Shown here one piece after another: positions 61,994 to 64,000 of a stretch of DNA of 64,000 nt (positions within the stretch are counted from its first letter, which is position 1; each line of letters begins with the position of its first letter). The stretch comes from Sphingobacterium thalpophilum (GTDB lineage Bacteria; Bacteroidota; Bacteroidia; Sphingobacteriales; Sphingobacteriaceae), in NCBI RefSeq assembly GCF_901482695.1, contig NZ_LR590484.1, forward strand, positions 4,030,001-4,094,000. The letters run 5' to 3'. The translations under genes were made by a program, and so were the position numbers. The notes under the pieces were generated by a model that was not told the origin of the DNA, did no database searches, and saw only the letters and a program-made list of their open reading frames with translations.

Positions 61994-62932
61994 ATGACCT
62001 TAATCCAATTGGAGTACATCATCGCTGTAGACACATACCGTAGTTTTGTCGCTGCCGCTGAAAAATGTTTTGTGACGCAGCCGACCTTAAGCATGCAGAT
62101 CCAGAAGCTAGAGGAATCGTTGGGCGCAAAAATCTTTGATCGCAGCCGGCAGCCTGTTGTGCCGACTGAAATAGGTGAGAAGATTATCCTTCAGGCACGG
62201 GTGGTGCTGACAGAGAGCCGCCGGATTAGCGAGATTGTTCAGGACAAAAAAGGGGAGATTGAGGGTACACTCAGGGTGGGCGTGATCCCGACCATCGCGC
62301 CGTATTTATTGCCAAAAGTGCTGACCACGTTTATGGAAAAATACCCTAAACTACAGTTGCAGATTTGGGAGTATACGACAGAACGCATTGTTCACGAACT
62401 GAAAGTGGGGCTGTTGGACTGCGGGGTTCTTTCTACTCCTTTAAATGATCCGGGCATACTTGAATCGCCTTTATTTTATGAGAATTTTGTCGCTTATATT
62501 TCTGAGCGCAGCCCGCTTTTTGCCAAAAAGGTGCTGAGTGGGGATGATATTGCCGAAGACAAGTTATGGCTGCTCAATGAAGGGCACTGTATGCGTGGGC
62601 AGGTGCTAAACATCTGTCATCACAAACATAATCAGGATCTCTCCGGACGCTTTGAATACAATACAGGAAGTGTGGAAACGTTAAAGCGAATGGTCGATAT
62701 AAATGACGGGATTACGATACTTCCAGAACTGTCAATTTCGGACTATGTAGAAGAGCAGCTGGACAAGATCCGTTATTTTAAATCTCCCGAACCCGTGCGG
62801 GAAATATCCCTGGTCACCACGCAGAACTACGTGAAGCGGCAAGCTATACAGGCCTTAGAGAAGGAAGTTCTGGCTGTTGTACCAGACAAGTTCAAAACAA
62901 AAAAGAAAAAGGAAGTGTTGAGCTTTCAATAA
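61994..62932 (+). CDS. oxyR: LysR-type peroxide sensor OxyR
   Basis: 312 residues from the ATG at 61994, which fits the family start (MTLIQLEYIIAVDTYRSF) and the -7 box; a longer frame from 61838 adds 52 residues of non-family sequence. HTH at about 1-60 (SFVAAAEKCFVTQPTLSMQIQKLEESLGAKIFDR). The regulatory domain has both redox Cys at residues 199 and 208 (NEGHCMRGQVLNIC), the same numbers as E. coli OxyR. Activates catalase, Dps and similar genes on peroxide. A ClC gene follows after 6 bases. Confidence 0.96.
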   Translation: MTLIQLEYIIAVDTYRSFVAAAEKCFVTQPTLSMQIQKLEESLGAKIFDRSRQPVVPTEIGEKIILQARVVLTESRRISEIVQDKKGEIEGTLRVGVIPTIAPYLLPKVLTTFMEKYPKLQLQIWEYTTERIVHELKVGLLDCGVLSTPLNDPGILESPLFYENFVAYISERSPLFAKKVLSGDDIAEDKLWLLNEGHCMRGQVLNICHHKHNQDLSGRFEYNTGSVETLKRMVDINDGITILPELSISDYVEEQLDKIRYFKSPEPVREISLVTTQNYVKRQAIQALEKEVLAVVPDKFKTKKKKEVLSFQ

Positions 62933-62938
62933 AAAGAC

Positions 62939-64000
62939 ATGGCAAACCTCAGTGTACGTTTTTTTAAGAAGATAGACCAGATCAATCAATGGCGGATGAA
63001 GAAAGTTTCGAACCGGAATTTTATCATCATTCTAGCCTTTTTGGTAGGTATTGTTGGTGGACTTATGGCATCTATCTTAAAAAGACTGACTCATTTTATT
63101 GCGGCGACGATCCAGGATGATATTGACTGGAAAGTCAAATATTCAGTGTATCTGGTGTTTCCCTTAATCGGGATTTTGTTGAGCGTGTTTTTTGTACGCA
63201 AATTTTTGAAGGGGAAGAAGATGGAGCATGGCATCACGCCGATCATCTACGCGATTAGCCGCAAAGGCAGCCGATTGGATCCGAGCAATATCTATTCGCA
63301 GGTCGTCACTTCGGCGATCACGGTAGGCTTTGGTGGGTCTTGTGGTCTAGAGGCGCCAGTGGCCCTGGGCGGATCGTCTATCGGTTCGAATATCGCCCGT
63401 TTTTTTGGTTTACAATACAAGGAAGTCACGATGTTGTTGGCGTGCGGTGCGGCGGCGGGCATTTCTGGGGCCTTTAACAGCCCCTTGGCAGGGATGATCT
63501 TCGCCATTGAGATCCTACTTCCGGAATTTTCGATTCCGGTTTTTATTCCGTTATTGATTTCGTCGGCATTAGCTTCCGTGGTGTCGCGAATTCTGTACAG
63601 TGAGCCTCTATTTAGCACGTTCAACTCTGACTGGCAGGTTTCGGCCCTGTTATTTTATCTGTTGCTGGCCGTAATGGTGGGATTGTATACGATCTATTTT
63701 GCCCGTGTTTCGCGGACAGTCGGCAAGTGGTTTGCCAAGGTGAAAAATCCCTACAGTAAAGTATGGATCAGTGGTATTTCGCTGGGGCTGATGATCTTTG
63801 TCTTTCCTGCACTATATGGTGAGGGCTACATTACAATACAACAGATCCTCAATGGGCAGTTTAACGCCATTGTGAAGAACAGTCTATTTTCCGATTATAA
63901 GGACATTGGCCTGGTGGTGCTTGGATATACCATTCTAACACTCTTCGGGAAATCTTTTGCTGCGCTTTTTACGCTAAATGGTGGCGGTAACGGAGGTGTA
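62939..64000 (+). CDS. ClC-family chloride channel/transporter, N-terminal part (3' end beyond window)
   Basis: About 354 residues are visible; the window ends in the coding sequence. Seen: GGLMASILKRLTHFI, the selectivity-filter motif GSCGLEAP (consensus GSxGxExP) with the gating/proton Glu present, and GAAAGISGAFNSPLAGMIFAIE. ClC proteins are homodimeric Cl-/H+ exchangers or channels at the inner membrane, used in acid resistance. Starts 6 bases after oxyR, so it is very likely cotranscribed with it. Confidence 0.93.
   Translation, partial: MANLSVRFFKKIDQINQWRMKKVSNRNFIIILAFLVGIVGGLMASILKRLTHFIAATIQDDIDWKVKYSVYLVFPLIGILLSVFFVRKFLKGKKMEHGITPIIYAISRKGSRLDPSNIYSQVVTSAITVGFGGSCGLEAPVALGGSSIGSNIARFFGLQYKEVTMLLACGAAAGISGAFNSPLAGMIFAIEILLPEFSIPVFIPLLISSALASVVSRILYSEPLFSTFNSDWQVSALLFYLLLAVMVGLYTIYFARVSRTVGKWFAKVKNPYSKVWISGISLGLMIFVFPALYGEGYITIQQILNGQFNAIVKNSLFSDYKDIGLVVLGYTILTLFGKSFAALFTLNGGGNGGV

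Overview
The window is 64 kb of a Bacteroidota chromosome, most likely a Sphingobacteriaceae member close to Sphingobacterium. The evidence is the -33 TTG / -7 TAnnTTTG promoter grammar ahead of many genes, weak or absent Shine-Dalgarno sequences, and phylum-typical families (DUF5686 outer-membrane protein, S46 dipeptidyl-peptidase, GLPGLI-like domain, PNGase F-like protein, DUF4091 glycosidase, OxyR/Dps, short SerA). Gene content is mostly ordinary chromosomal core. There is no phage, insertion sequence, CRISPR array, tRNA or rRNA that I can support.

Layout. 1-6.2 kb: tail of a small HTH regulator, fmt, a LolC/E-type permease, a Kef/CPA2 antiporter, isocitrate dehydrogenase and a small hypothetical gene. 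6.4-11.1 kb: serC-serA and lysC-lysA amino-acid pairs, each closed by a strong hairpin. 11.1-16.0 kb: a compact cluster of an Lgt-like membrane enzyme, a two-helix small protein and a Tes/MJ0619-type radical SAM enzyme, followed by an MscS channel; this is the best candidate for an undescribed system, probably membrane-lipid remodelling. 16-18.5 kb: AraC regulator divergent from an AEC transporter, then DoxX. 18.6-27.5 kb: purL, pheT, a coiled-coil protein, zapA, a probable 6S-type RNA, rny. 27.6-38.4 kb: HAD phosphatase, DUF962 protein, a Nat-type ABC exporter, engB, UbiA-type prenyltransferase, a secreted PNGase F-like glycanase, a divergent Lrp regulator/cysteine synthase pair, and DsbD.

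38.4-38.8 kb is non-coding and holds a 231-bp array of 21 units of exactly 11 bp. 17 of the 21 units carry CG at the same phase, and three of the four exceptions are CA or TG. It ends in four 10-bp units. 38.8-44 kb: DUF5686 protein, a long RluA-type pseudouridine synthase, dps. 44-53 kb: glycogen operon (GH31 alpha-glucosidase, glgB, glgA, glgC) followed closely by a TraB/TIKI-like lipoprotein and an MtfA-like zinc peptidase. 53-64 kb: DUF4091 glycosidase, PoxB-type pyruvate oxidase, a small lipoprotein behind a sigma-54-like promoter, dgkA, malY/patB, an S46 peptidase with the DPP11 specificity arginine, oxyR and the start of a ClC channel gene.

Regulatory reading: operators or direct repeats are visible at the dsbD, cysteine synthase/Lrp and AraC/AEC promoters, and three genes (engB, the DUF962 gene, lysC) have -7 boxes so close to the start codon that their mRNAs may be leaderless. 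All functional statements come from reading motifs by eye; no searches were run.
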